Assembly: GCA_938038175.1 (NCBI GenBank)
Contig: CALHRQ010000323.1
Location: forward strand, 1-34,729
DNA: 34,729 bases
Source of the DNA: an uncultured Granulosicoccaceae bacterium
Lineage (GTDB): Bacteria > Pseudomonadota > Gammaproteobacteria > Granulosicoccales > Granulosicoccaceae
Direction of reading: 5' to 3'
Shown here: positions 21,465 through 31,407 of the stretch, one piece after another
Position numbering within the stretch: position 1 is the first letter of the stretch
Layout: each line of letters opens with the position of its first letter
The notes under the pieces: model-generated
What the model was told of the DNA's origin: nothing
What the model saw: only the letters and a program-made list of their open reading frames with translations
Database searches by the model: none
Program-made: the position numbers and the translations under genes

Positions 21465-22469
21465 TCAGATACCAAGGCGAGTTTTTGCTGATTCGCCGCT
21501 AATCTCTCGTACCAGTGTTGGAACCAGATAGCCCGGTAATGAATTTATCAGTTGTTTTGATAAAGCTTTAGCTCGGGTATCGTCAACAAAAAAGTGTGCG
21601 GTGCCCTGTACAGGGTCTGTTGCATGCAGATAATAAGGCAACACACCAACATCAAATAGTGTGTAACTGAGTTTTTTCAATACCGCTGATGTGTCATTAA
21701 TGTTTTTTAACAGCACGCTTTGATTCAATAAAGTAACCGGGCTTGCGACCAGCGCTGCCAGTGCTTCAGATACTGTTGAATCTATCTCGTTGGGGTGGTT
21801 GCAATGCAATACCAGCGTAGTGCGCAGGCGGCTACTGCTCAACCTGTCACACAGGGCTTTTGTGAGGCGCTGTGGTATGACGATTGGCATGCGTGAATGA
21901 ATGCGCAGTAACTTTACGTGCTCTATTTTTTCTAGCGAATGCAGCAGTTTATCGATCATGCGGTCGTTCAGTAACAGTGGTTCTCCACCGCTTAAAATGA
22001 TCTCACTGATACTTGCGTCTGCCTCGATGTAGTCCAGAGCAGGTTGCCAGGTGGCAGGTGTTAGACGGTTATCGGCGTAGGGAAAATGCCGCCTGAAACA
22101 ATAACGGCAATTGACAGGACAGCTGCTGGCCATCGTGAGTAAAACGCGACCGGCGTATTTATGAATCAGACCGGGTGTTGGATTAAACGATGTTTCGCCG
22201 AGTGGGTCAGCCACAAATCCGACGGTTTCCAGCTTTTCCTGTTTTAGCGGCAGTATCTGCAACAATAATGGGTCGGTGGCATCACCTTTTTGAATGCGTG
22301 ATACAAATGGCAAGGGGACTTTTAATGCAAATGCATTTGGTTCGCAAAGCGCACGAATGTCTTTTGCGTCTAATTGAAGTTCATTACAAAGAACATCAAT
22401 ATCCGTGATGCACTGGCTTGCTAGTTGCTGCCAGTTATCATTGTTGAACCGCAGTAGGGTGTTACCCAT
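21465..22469 (-). CDS. epmB: EF-P beta-lysylation protein EpmB (KamA-like radical SAM lysine 2,3-aminomutase)
   Basis: SSCPVNCRYCFRRHFPYADN radical SAM motif; about 334 aa; LSGGEPLLLNDRM. The track start (22526) overlaps bmtA; ATG at 22469 sits 1 nt after the bmtA stop. Confidence 0.9.
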   Translation of the reverse strand: MGNTLLRFNNDNWQQLASQCITDIDVLCNELQLDAKDIRALCEPNAFALKVPLPFVSRIQKGDATDPLLLQILPLKQEKLETVGFVADPLGETSFNPTPGLIHKYAGRVLLTMASSCPVNCRYCFRRHFPYADNRLTPATWQPALDYIEADASISEIILSGGEPLLLNDRMIDKLLHSLEKIEHVKLLRIHSRMPIVIPQRLTKALCDRLSSSRLRTTLVLHCNHPNEIDSTVSEALAALVASPVTLLNQSVLLKNINDTSAVLKKLSYTLFDVGVLPYYLHATDPVQGTAHFFVDDTRAKALSKQLINSLPGYLVPTLVREISGESAKTRLGI

Positions 22470-22470
22470 A

Positions 22471-23526
22471 TCAAGTCTTTTTACGTCGCCTGGAAGTACG
22501 GCTACCACGGCCACTGGCGGATCCACCAGCGACGGTTAAATCGCCTGCCAGTTGCGCTTTTGCACCTACACTGACCTCGCCCAATTCGCTTTCAATTTCT
22601 TCGAGAGTCGGGGTCGGCGCGGGCTGCCAGGCATCCAGTGCTTCACGCATGGCCTTGATGTGTTCTGGTGAGGTGCCACAGCACCCGCCAATAATGGTTG
22701 CACCAGCGTTGGCAGCCTGTTCTGCATAGCGTGCCATAAGTTCAGGCGTACCGTTATAGACGATCTCATCATTAACATACTCAGGTATGCCGCAATTTGC
22801 CTTTGCTACCAGAGCGGGCTTGACGCCAAAAGTGTCGCTCGCTGTATTGAGGTTTTTTACGGCGGCAACAACCTCTGATGCACCGACGCCGCAGTTGGTG
22901 CCAACTGCGCTGATATGAGTGTTAAGGCTGGTGCAGATTTTTACGGTGTCGTTTGCCGTCAAGCCCATCATTGTGCGGCCATTAGTATCGATGCTCACGG
23001 TGTAAACAATTGGCAAACCCAGATCAGCTACGCCAGTAACAGCAGCTTCGATCTCTTCGGCGGATGAGATTGTCTCAATCCACAGCACATCAACCCCGCC
23101 GTCTTTTAAAGCCTGTGCCTGTTCCTTAAACGCAGCAGCGGCGTCAGCAATAGAAACCGGGCCGTTGGGTGCCAAAATTTCGCCGGTGGGTCCGATCGAA
23201 CCTGCGACTAGCACCGGCCTGAGCGCGTTATCCACCACATTTCGGGCAATTTTTGCAGCAGCGATGTTGAGCTCAGCCACGCGATGGCCTGCGTTGTGCA
23301 ACGCCAGTCGATAGTGGGTGCCACCAAACGTGTTCGTCAGGACAATGTCTGACCCAGCGTCGACAAAAGACTGATGCAGTTTGGTTATGCGCTCAGGATG
23401 GTCAATGTTCCAAAGTTCCGGGGCATCGCCAGTTTGAAGCCCGGCAGCGAAAAGATTGGTGCCGGTAGCGCCATCAGCTAGCAAAACTCTGCTTTGGGTG
23501 AGGCGCTCTGCGAGTTTGTTGGTCAT
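22471..23526 (-). CDS. Homocysteine S-methyltransferase family protein (BmtA-like) with Arg-rich C-terminal tail
   Basis: VLLADGATGTNLFAAGLQTGDAPELWN, zinc ligands GTNCGVG and GGCCGTSPEHI; C-terminus ...GGSASGRGSRTSRRRKKT. Confidence 0.92.
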   Translation of the reverse strand: MTNKLAERLTQSRVLLADGATGTNLFAAGLQTGDAPELWNIDHPERITKLHQSFVDAGSDIVLTNTFGGTHYRLALHNAGHRVAELNIAAAKIARNVVDNALRPVLVAGSIGPTGEILAPNGPVSIADAAAAFKEQAQALKDGGVDVLWIETISSAEEIEAAVTGVADLGLPIVYTVSIDTNGRTMMGLTANDTVKICTSLNTHISAVGTNCGVGASEVVAAVKNLNTASDTFGVKPALVAKANCGIPEYVNDEIVYNGTPELMARYAEQAANAGATIIGGCCGTSPEHIKAMREALDAWQPAPTPTLEEIESELGEVSVGAKAQLAGDLTVAGGSASGRGSRTSRRRKKT

Positions 23527-23543
23527 GTCTGGAAACCTGGTTC

Positions 23544-24701
23544 GTGAATACTGCTTTAGCGAAATCGCCTGAATTTACAATATCTGTGGTAGCTGATAAC
23601 ACGGCTTTTGCAGCTTTGCGCCCCGAATGGCAGTCGTTGAACGCATCCGCTGCTTCAAGCTCTTTTTTTATGAGCTGGGAGTGGCATTATACGTGGTGGC
23701 AGGTATATTCAACGCCTCAGGACCAGCTTTTTATCGTTAAATTCATGATAAACGGCGCCCTCGTTGGGCTGCTGCCGCTGTATTTGCGCCAATCAGGGCT
23801 AATGCGCGCCAGTACAATGATGTTTCTGGGCACTGGAGAACCAGAAGCAGATGAAGTCGCCACCGAATACCTTGATGTTCTCGCAGCCCCTGGTTTTGAA
23901 GAAGTCGTTGCGGATGCGGCCATTTACTGGATGGCTGCCAGTGAGCATTGCCACCAGGTCGAATTTCGATTTTTGTTGGATGATTCGCTGATTTTAAATG
24001 CGAGTCGTAGACTGCCTGATCTGCTGCATTTTGAAGAACGTGCTACTGGATTTCGTTACCGAGTTGACTTAAGAGAGGAGCAGGCTGGCCATTTGGAGCA
24101 TTTACCTCCGTCACGTTTAAAACGTCTCAAGCGTAGCCAGAAAGCGTTGGAGAAAGAGGGTGGACTTATTCAACATTCAGTAAGCAATAGCGATGAACTT
24201 GCATCTGCCTTTAGTGGGCTTATTGAATTGAATCATGAGCGTCAGGAAGTCAAACAACGCAAGAGCGCATTCGCCTCAATAAAATTTCATAAATTTCATC
24301 ACCAGCTCAGTCAGTGTGCATTTGATCAAGGTGCTGTTAATATCCATCAGTTCAAGTTGGGATCAAGTTTGTTGGCCGTGCTCTATTGTTTCTACGATGA
24401 GCGCAATTGTTATTACTATCAAAGTGGTTTCAGTAAACGCTCTGCCAATCGCTATATGCCACTGACATTTGCTCATTTGGCTGAAATGCGGCGAAGTCGA
24501 GATAGTGGGCGCCATTACTATGATTTTATGCGCGCAGAGCCGCCGACCTACAAAGACGAGTATGGCTGTAAAACAACTGCGATGTTTAACTTGTTTGCTT
24601 TTACATCGGAGCACCATATGAAGTTGAACAAAGTTAAACGCAGCGCACGGCGTAATGTTGTTAGCCTGTTGGGACGGGCTGGTATTAAACGTCGACCTTA
24701 A
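23544..24701 (+). CDS. GNAT-type acyltransferase, CelD/BioF2-like
   Basis: 385 aa, GTG start; WEWHYTWWQVY, LLPLYLR, RLKRLKRSQKALEKEG, GSSLLAVLYCFYDERNCYYYQSGF, YYDFMRAEPPTYKDEYG. Confidence 0.85.
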   Translation: MNTALAKSPEFTISVVADNTAFAALRPEWQSLNASAASSSFFMSWEWHYTWWQVYSTPQDQLFIVKFMINGALVGLLPLYLRQSGLMRASTMMFLGTGEPEADEVATEYLDVLAAPGFEEVVADAAIYWMAASEHCHQVEFRFLLDDSLILNASRRLPDLLHFEERATGFRYRVDLREEQAGHLEHLPPSRLKRLKRSQKALEKEGGLIQHSVSNSDELASAFSGLIELNHERQEVKQRKSAFASIKFHKFHHQLSQCAFDQGAVNIHQFKLGSSLLAVLYCFYDERNCYYYQSGFSKRSANRYMPLTFAHLAEMRRSRDSGRHYYDFMRAEPPTYKDEYGCKTTAMFNLFAFTSEHHMKLNKVKRSARRNVVSLLGRAGIKRRP

Positions 24702-24756
24702 TTAACGTAAACTACACTTGTAATTCACAGACACTGACTCTTAAATATTTCATCTC

Positions 24757-25305
24757 ATGTTTGGCATTGGTAAACCACCTGAAGCAAACGCAATCGATAC
24801 TGTTATGGTGCCGGGTGCAGTAGGCTGCATGGGACTTGTTGCATGCCCTGGCGTGCGTGTTAGCAGTATGTCGGAAACGGGCCGTAAGCACTTGCAGGCT
24901 GATATCGCAGCGCTTAACGAGTGGGGTGTTAACGGCGTTGTGTCTTTTATAGAAGCCCACGAATTTAAAATGAACAAAGTCGAAGCGCTGCCGGAGCTGC
25001 TCAAGCAATCGGGTATTTGGTGGCGACATCTGCCTATCATTGATATGGATATTCCTAATCAGGATTTTGAAGACAGGTGGGCAGTAGAGGGTGAGCGTAT
25101 CCGCCATGCCTTGCGTATTGGCGAACGTGTCGCATTTCATTGCTATGCAGGATTGGGGCGCACAGGCATGATAGCCGCGCGAGTCCTTATCGAAATGGGA
25201 ATGGATAATGAGTTGGCGATAAAAGCTGTCAGGGCCGATAATAAACGTCGCATACAAACCAAACGTCAGGCGTCTTTTGTACGTGATATAAAACCGCTTA
25301 TCTAA
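24757..25305 (+). CDS. Dual-specificity/tyrosine phosphatase family protein
   Basis: 182 aa; active site HCYAGLGRTGMIAARVLIE (CX5R). Confidence 0.88.
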   Translation: MFGIGKPPEANAIDTVMVPGAVGCMGLVACPGVRVSSMSETGRKHLQADIAALNEWGVNGVVSFIEAHEFKMNKVEALPELLKQSGIWWRHLPIIDMDIPNQDFEDRWAVEGERIRHALRIGERVAFHCYAGLGRTGMIAARVLIEMGMDNELAIKAVRADNKRRIQTKRQASFVRDIKPLI

Positions 25306-25410
25306 AGCTTTATTGCTGGGTCGCTGCACATTACGTGGCAGTCGCCTTGTACAATCCCGGCCTTCCCTAAGCGTGTGACAATTTTAAACAGATCTATAAA
25401 GGGGATAGGC

Positions 25411-26970
25411 ATGGCAGAATCAGGCTCACGTCGGCGCAGAGGCGGCAGTCGTGGAGATAAGCGCAAAGCACGTGCTAACGCGGCTCAATCGCGCAAACCC
25501 TTCTTCACGCGCAATATCCCCTACTTTGAGGTACTCAACGAAGAAGGCCTGAGCCTGATCGAGGAGAATGCCGAGACTATTCTTAACGAAATCGGCATTG
25601 AATTCAGAGACGATGCTGAAGCGCTTGCAATGTGGCGTGAAGCGGGTGCAGATGTTGATGGAGAACGTGTACGATTTCCTCGTGGCCTGTGCCGCAAACT
25701 GGTCATGGATTCGGCACCAGCGCAATTTACACAGCATGCCCGTAACCCTGCCAACAACGTCGTCATTGGTGGCCCCAATACGGTCACAGTTCCTGCCTAT
25801 GGCCCTCCGTTTGTCAGTGACCTTGATAAAGGTCGGCGTTATGCCACCATTGAAGATTTTCAAAACTTCGTAAAGCTTGCATACCTTAGCCCAAACTTGC
25901 ATCACTCAGGTGGCACGGTCTGCGAACCGGTTGACCTGCCTGTTAATAAACGCCATTTCGATATGGTTTATGCGCATATGCGTTATAGCGATAAGGCTTT
26001 TATGGGTTCAGTTACAGCACCTGAGCGTGCCGAAGATACGGTACAGATGGCAAAAATTCTTTTTGGCGATGATTATATTGATCCTGAAACCGGTGTTGAA
26101 AAGACCGTTATCATCAATCTGATTAACGCCAATTCGCCGATGACTTTCGACGACACAATGCTCGGTGCTGCAAAGGTGTATGCAAGAAACAATCAGGCAA
26201 CAGTCGTCTCACCTTTTATTTTGGCAGGCGCCATGTCACCAGTGACTGTTGCGGGTACGGCTGCGCAAATTCTTGCAGAAGCACTTGCAGGTATGGCCTT
26301 TGTTCAATTGGTCAGACCGGGTGCACCGGTTGTGTTTGGTACCTTCGCCAGTTCCATATCAATGCAATCGGGTGCGCCGACTTTCGGCTCACCAGAGCCA
26401 AGCCTTGTCATGTACATTGCCGCAGCATTGGCGCGCAGGCTCAAGGTCCCCTTCAGAAGCGGTGGTGGTTTGTGTGGTTCAAAAGTGCCAGATGCACAGT
26501 CCGCTTACGAGGCCGCGAATACATTGCAAACGGCTGCTTATGCTGGCGTCAATTTTATGTTACATACGGCAGGCTGGTTGGAAGGTGGGCTTGTGATGAG
26601 TTATGAGAAATTCATGATGGATGCAGATCAGGCAGGCATGATCGGCACATTACTGTCTGGTGTGGATTTATCCGAAGGCGGTCAGGCGCTTGATGCACTG
26701 CGTGAAGTTGGGCCTGGTCAGCACTTTTTGGGCTGTGCTCACACGCAGGCGCATTTTGAAACAGCCTTCTACCGATCCAGTATCGCTGACAACAATAGTT
26801 TTGAACAATGGGAGTCAGAAGGTAAGCTGGATGCGGCACAGCGCGCAAATGCGCAATGGAAATCGGCTTTGCAGGAGTATGAAGCCCCTGTATTGGATGA
26901 ATCTATAGATGAAGCACTGCTACAATACATAAGTGAGCGAAAGGGCTCTTTCCCCGACGCGAACTACTAA
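25411..26970 (+). CDS. Trimethylamine methyltransferase family (MttB-like, non-pyrrolysine) corrinoid methyltransferase
   Basis: About 519 aa from MAESGSRRRRGG (track starts at 25375); AAAGGGG-like Shine-Dalgarno; FVSDLDKGRRYATIEDFQNFVKLAYLSPNLHHSGGTVCEPVD and GGGLCGSKVPDAQSAYEAANTLQTAAYAGVNFMLHTAGWLEGGL typical of the MttB family; no in-frame amber codon. Confidence 0.93.
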   Translation: MAESGSRRRRGGSRGDKRKARANAAQSRKPFFTRNIPYFEVLNEEGLSLIEENAETILNEIGIEFRDDAEALAMWREAGADVDGERVRFPRGLCRKLVMDSAPAQFTQHARNPANNVVIGGPNTVTVPAYGPPFVSDLDKGRRYATIEDFQNFVKLAYLSPNLHHSGGTVCEPVDLPVNKRHFDMVYAHMRYSDKAFMGSVTAPERAEDTVQMAKILFGDDYIDPETGVEKTVIINLINANSPMTFDDTMLGAAKVYARNNQATVVSPFILAGAMSPVTVAGTAAQILAEALAGMAFVQLVRPGAPVVFGTFASSISMQSGAPTFGSPEPSLVMYIAAALARRLKVPFRSGGGLCGSKVPDAQSAYEAANTLQTAAYAGVNFMLHTAGWLEGGLVMSYEKFMMDADQAGMIGTLLSGVDLSEGGQALDALREVGPGQHFLGCAHTQAHFETAFYRSSIADNNSFEQWESEGKLDAAQRANAQWKSALQEYEAPVLDESIDEALLQYISERKGSFPDANY

Positions 26971-27031
26971 ATGGTGGCGCTGCTCGCAGACGTTTCCATG
27001 TGTGCTTTTCTTTGAAAGTCGAGACAATGCT

Positions 27032-28039
27032 GTGATTGGCGGATCTAATACAACTGCACGAATCGGATTTTATCTGGTCCCGCAATTCTCCATGATCGCA
27101 TTTTCGAGTGCGATTGAACCTCTTAGGATGGCTAATCAGCTATCTGGTCAAGAGCTGTATAACTGGTCGATGATCAGCAGCGACGGAGCGCCTGTTGCTT
27201 GTAGCAATGGTATATCCATTGCGGTAGATCATGCGGCTGGCGGCCATACAAACTACGACGCGGTATTTGTCTGTAGTGGTATCAATATCCATCGTATTGA
27301 TGATATCCCTGCCATTCAATGGTTAAAGCAACTGGAAAAGGCGGGTGTGACCTTGGGTGCGGTGTGTACAGGCACTTACTTACTGGCCAAGGCAGAACTT
27401 CTAAACGACAACCGATGCACTATTCATTGGGAAAACCTTGCCAGCACACGCGAGCAGTTTCCTCACTTAGTCATTTCTGCGGAGTTGTTTGAGATAGATA
27501 AGGATAGATATACCTGCGCAGGAGGTACTGCGCCGATGGATATGCTGTTGTGTGAAATCAGAGAAAAACACGGTGCTGAACTTGCCACTCGAATATCTGA
27601 ACAATTTATGTGTGAACGTATCAGAGATCAAAATGATCGTCAGCGAGTACCGCTCACTCAGCGGATAGGCGCTAGTCAGCCTAAACTAGCCGAGGCTGTT
27701 TCTTTGATGGAAGCGAATATTGAAGAGCCCATGACTTTGGATGAGTTATCACATCATGTGGGGCTTTCGCGTCGACAACTTGAAAGGTTATTTCAGCGCT
27801 ATTTGCACTGTGTTCCAACTCGTTATTATCTGGAACTGCGCCTGGAACGAGCGCGTCAACTGTTGCTGCAAACCAGCATGCCAATAGTCGATATTGCGCT
27901 GGCTTGTGGTTTTATTTCTGCGCCGCATTTTTCAAAATGCTATCGCGATACGTTTTCCATTCCACCCCGTGATGAAAGGCGACGAGCAGCTGGTTTATTA
28001 AACGATACACCAGTGACCAAGGCCTCAAGAGCAGGCTAG
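27032..28039 (+). CDS. GlxA family AraC-type transcriptional regulator with DJ-1/PfpI-like N-domain (GbdR-like)
   Basis: IGFYLVPQFSMIAFSSAIEPLRMAN, LGAVCTGTYLLAKAELLN, C-terminal AraC HTH (LSHHVGLSRRQLERLFQRYL...PTRYYLELRLERARQLL). Start uncertain: the track uses GTG 26933, overlapping MttB; GTG 27032 preferred. Confidence 0.9.
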   Translation: MIGGSNTTARIGFYLVPQFSMIAFSSAIEPLRMANQLSGQELYNWSMISSDGAPVACSNGISIAVDHAAGGHTNYDAVFVCSGINIHRIDDIPAIQWLKQLEKAGVTLGAVCTGTYLLAKAELLNDNRCTIHWENLASTREQFPHLVISAELFEIDKDRYTCAGGTAPMDMLLCEIREKHGAELATRISEQFMCERIRDQNDRQRVPLTQRIGASQPKLAEAVSLMEANIEEPMTLDELSHHVGLSRRQLERLFQRYLHCVPTRYYLELRLERARQLLLQTSMPIVDIALACGFISAPHFSKCYRDTFSIPPRDERRRAAGLLNDTPVTKASRAG

Positions 28040-28041
28040 AT

Positions 28042-28581
28042 CTAACCCATCGCAATCGACAGCAGTCCAATCTCGTAAACAATTAGCCCAATATAAAGCC
28101 CGACAAGCGCAGCAAGAATGCTGCGTGCTCTAACAATGCCAAAAAACGTGTGATTAGCTGTGGCTACCAGTACTATCGCCGGAACAGCAGTTAACAGCAT
28201 TTTGGTCGCTACAAAAGCACTTATGCTTTGATTCATCATCCATAGCATAAATGGGTTCACCTCTTCGCCGCCTAATGATATGAGCTTCAGTGTGAACGTG
28301 GCATCTATTATCGACAATATAACCAGACCCACGGCTAGAAACCCCAGAGCACTTTCAAAACAATCCAGCTTGGGAAAGCGGCGGTCTTCGCGTCGTCGTC
28401 CGGTGAATCGTCTTGGCGAGACTGTACACTTTAGCAGCGTTCTCAGGCTGAATTCACGTCGCTCGTTTTGGATACGGCGTTCCTCGCCATTCCGCGATCC
28501 ACGCATATAGATTGCGTTAAAGCTGCCATTGTGTGTTTGGCATAGCTTGCTTGCGTCACTCATATTCATGGGCACAGTCAT
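28042..28581 (-). CDS. DUF5658-like membrane protein
   Basis: 179 aa; basic N-terminus, then LVILSIIDATFTLKLISLGGEEVNPFMLWMMN and TM helices. Confidence 0.7.
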   Translation of the reverse strand: MTVPMNMSDASKLCQTHNGSFNAIYMRGSRNGEERRIQNERREFSLRTLLKCTVSPRRFTGRRREDRRFPKLDCFESALGFLAVGLVILSIIDATFTLKLISLGGEEVNPFMLWMMNQSISAFVATKMLLTAVPAIVLVATANHTFFGIVRARSILAALVGLYIGLIVYEIGLLSIAMG

Positions 28582-28830
28582 CTCCTTAATGAGCGAAGTT
28601 TACCTGTAAAGGATTCGACAGCTTCGCCGATCGTGCTTTGAATGTGGACTCTATCTGTTCAGAATGAGAGAATTGGGAGTTAGATCTCAATAAAATAGCG
28701 TTTAATCGCCGTCCTATTAAGTCAGCGATTGCGAAATCGTTACTCAGTGCACAATCAGCCCATGACCAGCGTTTGTCGGTCATGCAGCTTAAACTTTGCT
28801 AGCCTTAAATTAGTTAACAGGAATTCAACT

Positions 28831-29274
28831 ATGCTTGACGCGATTCGAGAATCATCACCAGTAGTGCTAATCACCCGAGTGCTCATTGCAGCCATTGTCG
28901 TTTTCAGCACGTACAACCCTTCTGGTAAGTCGATATTTCATTGGGTGCGCGGTAGTTTGGTGGACGGTGGTGCTCCGGATGCCTGGGTCGTATTGGCGGC
29001 AATTGTCGCTGTATTGGTCAATGTAGTGCTACTGATTGCAGCCTGGAAAGCCCTGGGTAAAATTGGTGTGTTTATAGTGCTGATTCTGTTTGCAGCTGTG
29101 GTGTACTTGGCCTTCCAGGAAGGTTGGGCCAACGCGTCGAGCTCCAAGTCACTCACATGGCTGGCGTTGATCCTATACAGCGTGTTTTTGGGTATTGGTT
29201 TGTCTGGTGCAATACTTTGGCGTCGCGCAACTGGCCAGGTTGTCACTGACGAAGCTGATGACCTTGAGCACTGA
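28831..29274 (+). CDS. DUF6524-like small membrane protein
   Basis: From MLDAIRESSPVVLITRVLIAAIVVFSTYNPSGKSIFHWV; four hydrophobic segments; ATG at 28831 follows an AACAGGAA-like Shine-Dalgarno. Track start is 28729. Confidence 0.7.
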   Translation: MLDAIRESSPVVLITRVLIAAIVVFSTYNPSGKSIFHWVRGSLVDGGAPDAWVVLAAIVAVLVNVVLLIAAWKALGKIGVFIVLILFAAVVYLAFQEGWANASSSKSLTWLALILYSVFLGIGLSGAILWRRATGQVVTDEADDLEH

Positions 29275-29544
29275 TACGATAAAGGTCGCTCCAACGCAAA
29301 GCCAGGCATTTCCTTGCCGATTCAGCTGGGTCTGTTTCGGCTAAGCGCCCTAATCGGCTTCATCTTCATAGCGTTAGAATCAAATTGAGTGTGTAGAAAA
29401 GCCTTAAAAAGGTTAAGAAAGCGTTGTTGGTTTGGTTTAAATGTGAAAGAGAGCACGAAAAAACTTTCTAAAATTTAAAGTGTCGAAGATCTCTATTGGG
29501 TCTGATTCTTCAGGTCCGCAAACCTTGATAACTGCCGATTTTGT

Positions 29545-29550
29545 TATAAT
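29545..29550 (+). promoter_or_regulatory. Candidate -10 element of the JmjC-like gene
   Basis: Consensus TATAAT, 52 bp upstream of the ATG; TTGATA lies upstream but with a short 14-bp spacer. Confidence 0.4.
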
Positions 29551-29601
29551 CGGGCTGTCAACAGTTCATTTTTTTTACCAGCTCATTAGAGTGCATTCAA
29601 T

Positions 29602-30579
29602 ATGGCCAGTATAACGACCCCTATGCAATGGAGTGAAAACGAATACGCTTCATTTGGCATCGCAACTCAGGTCAACAAACACGAATATCATACTTTGCCT
29701 CTTTTCGAAGAAGAGGCTTTGATTGCGCTGCTTGATGATTATCCACGGCGCTGGCTGCAGGCATTTACCATGGGCGAAGACCCAACCGATGCCAGTGCCT
29801 GGAAATGTGTGGACATTCACCCGGATTCCACAGGGAGAGAATTGTGGCAGGCGGTCCAAAATGGCCGTATCTGGTTGAATATAACGCATGTCGAAAAATA
29901 TTCTGACGACTATGCAGATCTTATCGAAGGCATGTACGACCACATTGGGGAGCATTGCCCGCATCTAAAGCAACCGACTGCTGCATATAGCACGTTGCTC
30001 ATCAGCTCTCCGGGTGCGCAGGTCTACTATCATCTGGACGCTGAGCCAAATATGTTATGGCATCTGCGCGGCCAAAAGAAAATTTGGGTTTATCCAGCGA
30101 TGGATACGCGCTTTGTACCGCAGCATCTGCTCGAAGATATCTATGCGGGCGAAATTGATGAAAATCTGCCGTTTCAGCCAGAGTGGGATGAGCATGCCGA
30201 CATGCACCTTTTATCACCTGGCGATGTTGCTTCCTGGCCACATAATGGTCCGCACCGCATTGTCAATCTGGATATGAATGTATCGCTGGCGACGAGCTAC
30301 TACACGCCAACCGTATATCAACGACAATATGTACAACTTGCTAACCGGTTTCTGCTGCGTAATATGGGAATAAAAAACCGTGCTATGGATGAGCAGGGCT
30401 TGATGCCATCATTCAAGCGGATGTCTTATCGCCTGATTAATAAAATCCGTCCGTTCAAGCGACAAGATCGTTCCGCAAGTTATATCACCGATGTACAAAT
30501 TGATCCAGAGGCACCACTGGGTTTAAGACAGCTTGAAAAGGAAATCCAGGCGTCTTTTTCCAAGGTGCACTACAGCTGA
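29602..30579 (+). CDS. Cupin-like / JmjC-domain protein (putative Fe(II)/2OG oxygenase fold)
   Basis: 325 aa; YYHLDAEPNMLWHLRGQKKIWVYP ... LLSPGDVASWPHNGPHRIVN, i.e. HxD...H jelly-roll pattern. Confidence 0.8.
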   Translation: MASITTPMQWSENEYASFGIATQVNKHEYHTLPLFEEEALIALLDDYPRRWLQAFTMGEDPTDASAWKCVDIHPDSTGRELWQAVQNGRIWLNITHVEKYSDDYADLIEGMYDHIGEHCPHLKQPTAAYSTLLISSPGAQVYYHLDAEPNMLWHLRGQKKIWVYPAMDTRFVPQHLLEDIYAGEIDENLPFQPEWDEHADMHLLSPGDVASWPHNGPHRIVNLDMNVSLATSYYTPTVYQRQYVQLANRFLLRNMGIKNRAMDEQGLMPSFKRMSYRLINKIRPFKRQDRSASYITDVQIDPEAPLGLRQLEKEIQASFSKVHYS

Positions 30580-30628
30580 TCAAAAGTGACAGTGGCAGCT
30601 CCTTGCTTGTAGCGAAAGCCTCTACAAC

Positions 30629-31390
30629 TTAGCCGCCTGTATACCCCTTTAGCCGATAAACCACGCGCGCGATTATCTCGTGAAAAACAGCTGAGCTTTT
30701 ATTTAATCCCGACAGGTAGGGCAGCAGGCTTACCGGTGGTTTTGGAATTGAGTAAAGTGAGTCTACAGCATCGTGGCATACGCTGAATCCATCTTGCTCA
30801 AATGTTGCAGCTGCCCGACTGATGTGAAGCGCAGATGTGATCAAGGTAATAGGTTGATCGGGTTTTGCAGCGACTAAATCGCTAAACGCTTTAGCGTTTT
30901 CGTGCGTTGAACGGCTTTTGGTTTCTGCAGTGATTTGTGACGGTGGTACACCAGCCTGGTGTAACAACTCTGCCATGCTGGTGGCAAGAGATCGGCTATT
31001 GACACCTCCACCTAAAAGAAAAATGTGTGCCCCCGTGGCCTGGTAAGCCAGTGCACGGCGAGTACGCAGTATGGAATCCTGATTAAGCAGTTCGTAAGGA
31101 TCGTTTGTGACAGCGTAGTGATCCATACCGCCACCTAGTACGACGATCTGTGTTGGTTCATATGTGGCACATTCTGCAGGGTTTTGACGATCATGTTCTA
31201 GCTTTAGTACAAGTGCATTAGCAAGCGAGGGAGTGCTACCAGCCCAGAAACCAGCTAAAGTACACAGGAATAAAATAAAAGTGAATCTCGGGCGCAACCC
31301 AGCAACAAACCAGCTTGCCAGTGTTACTAACATTGCAAGCGCCAACAGACCAACAGGCTGAATTGCCCAATCAAATAAAATGCCTAACAT
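30629..31390 (-). CDS. YdcF/ElyC/SanA family protein (DUF218)
   Basis: 253 aa; N-terminal TM helices, IVVLGGGMDHY, FLLGGGVNS, ETKSRSTHENAKAF, LITSALHISRA. Confidence 0.9.
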   Translation of the reverse strand: MLGILFDWAIQPVGLLALAMLVTLASWFVAGLRPRFTFILFLCTLAGFWAGSTPSLANALVLKLEHDRQNPAECATYEPTQIVVLGGGMDHYAVTNDPYELLNQDSILRTRRALAYQATGAHIFLLGGGVNSRSLATSMAELLHQAGVPPSQITAETKSRSTHENAKAFSDLVAAKPDQPITLITSALHISRAAATFEQDGFSVCHDAVDSLYSIPKPPVSLLPYLSGLNKSSAVFHEIIARVVYRLKGYTGG

Positions 31391-31407
31391 GATAGCTATG
31401 TACTTCT

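Noticed and set aside
24712-25329. 205-aa minus-strand ORF opposite the phosphatase
   Set aside because: The plus-strand frame encodes the HCYAGLGRTG active site; the minus translation shows no recognisable family.
25426-25905. 159-aa minus-strand ORF inside the MttB-like gene
   Set aside because: Shadow of a well-supported coding region.
25411-26970. Pyrrolysine-containing MttB
   Set aside because: The reading frame contains no in-frame amber codon, so it is a non-Pyl family member.
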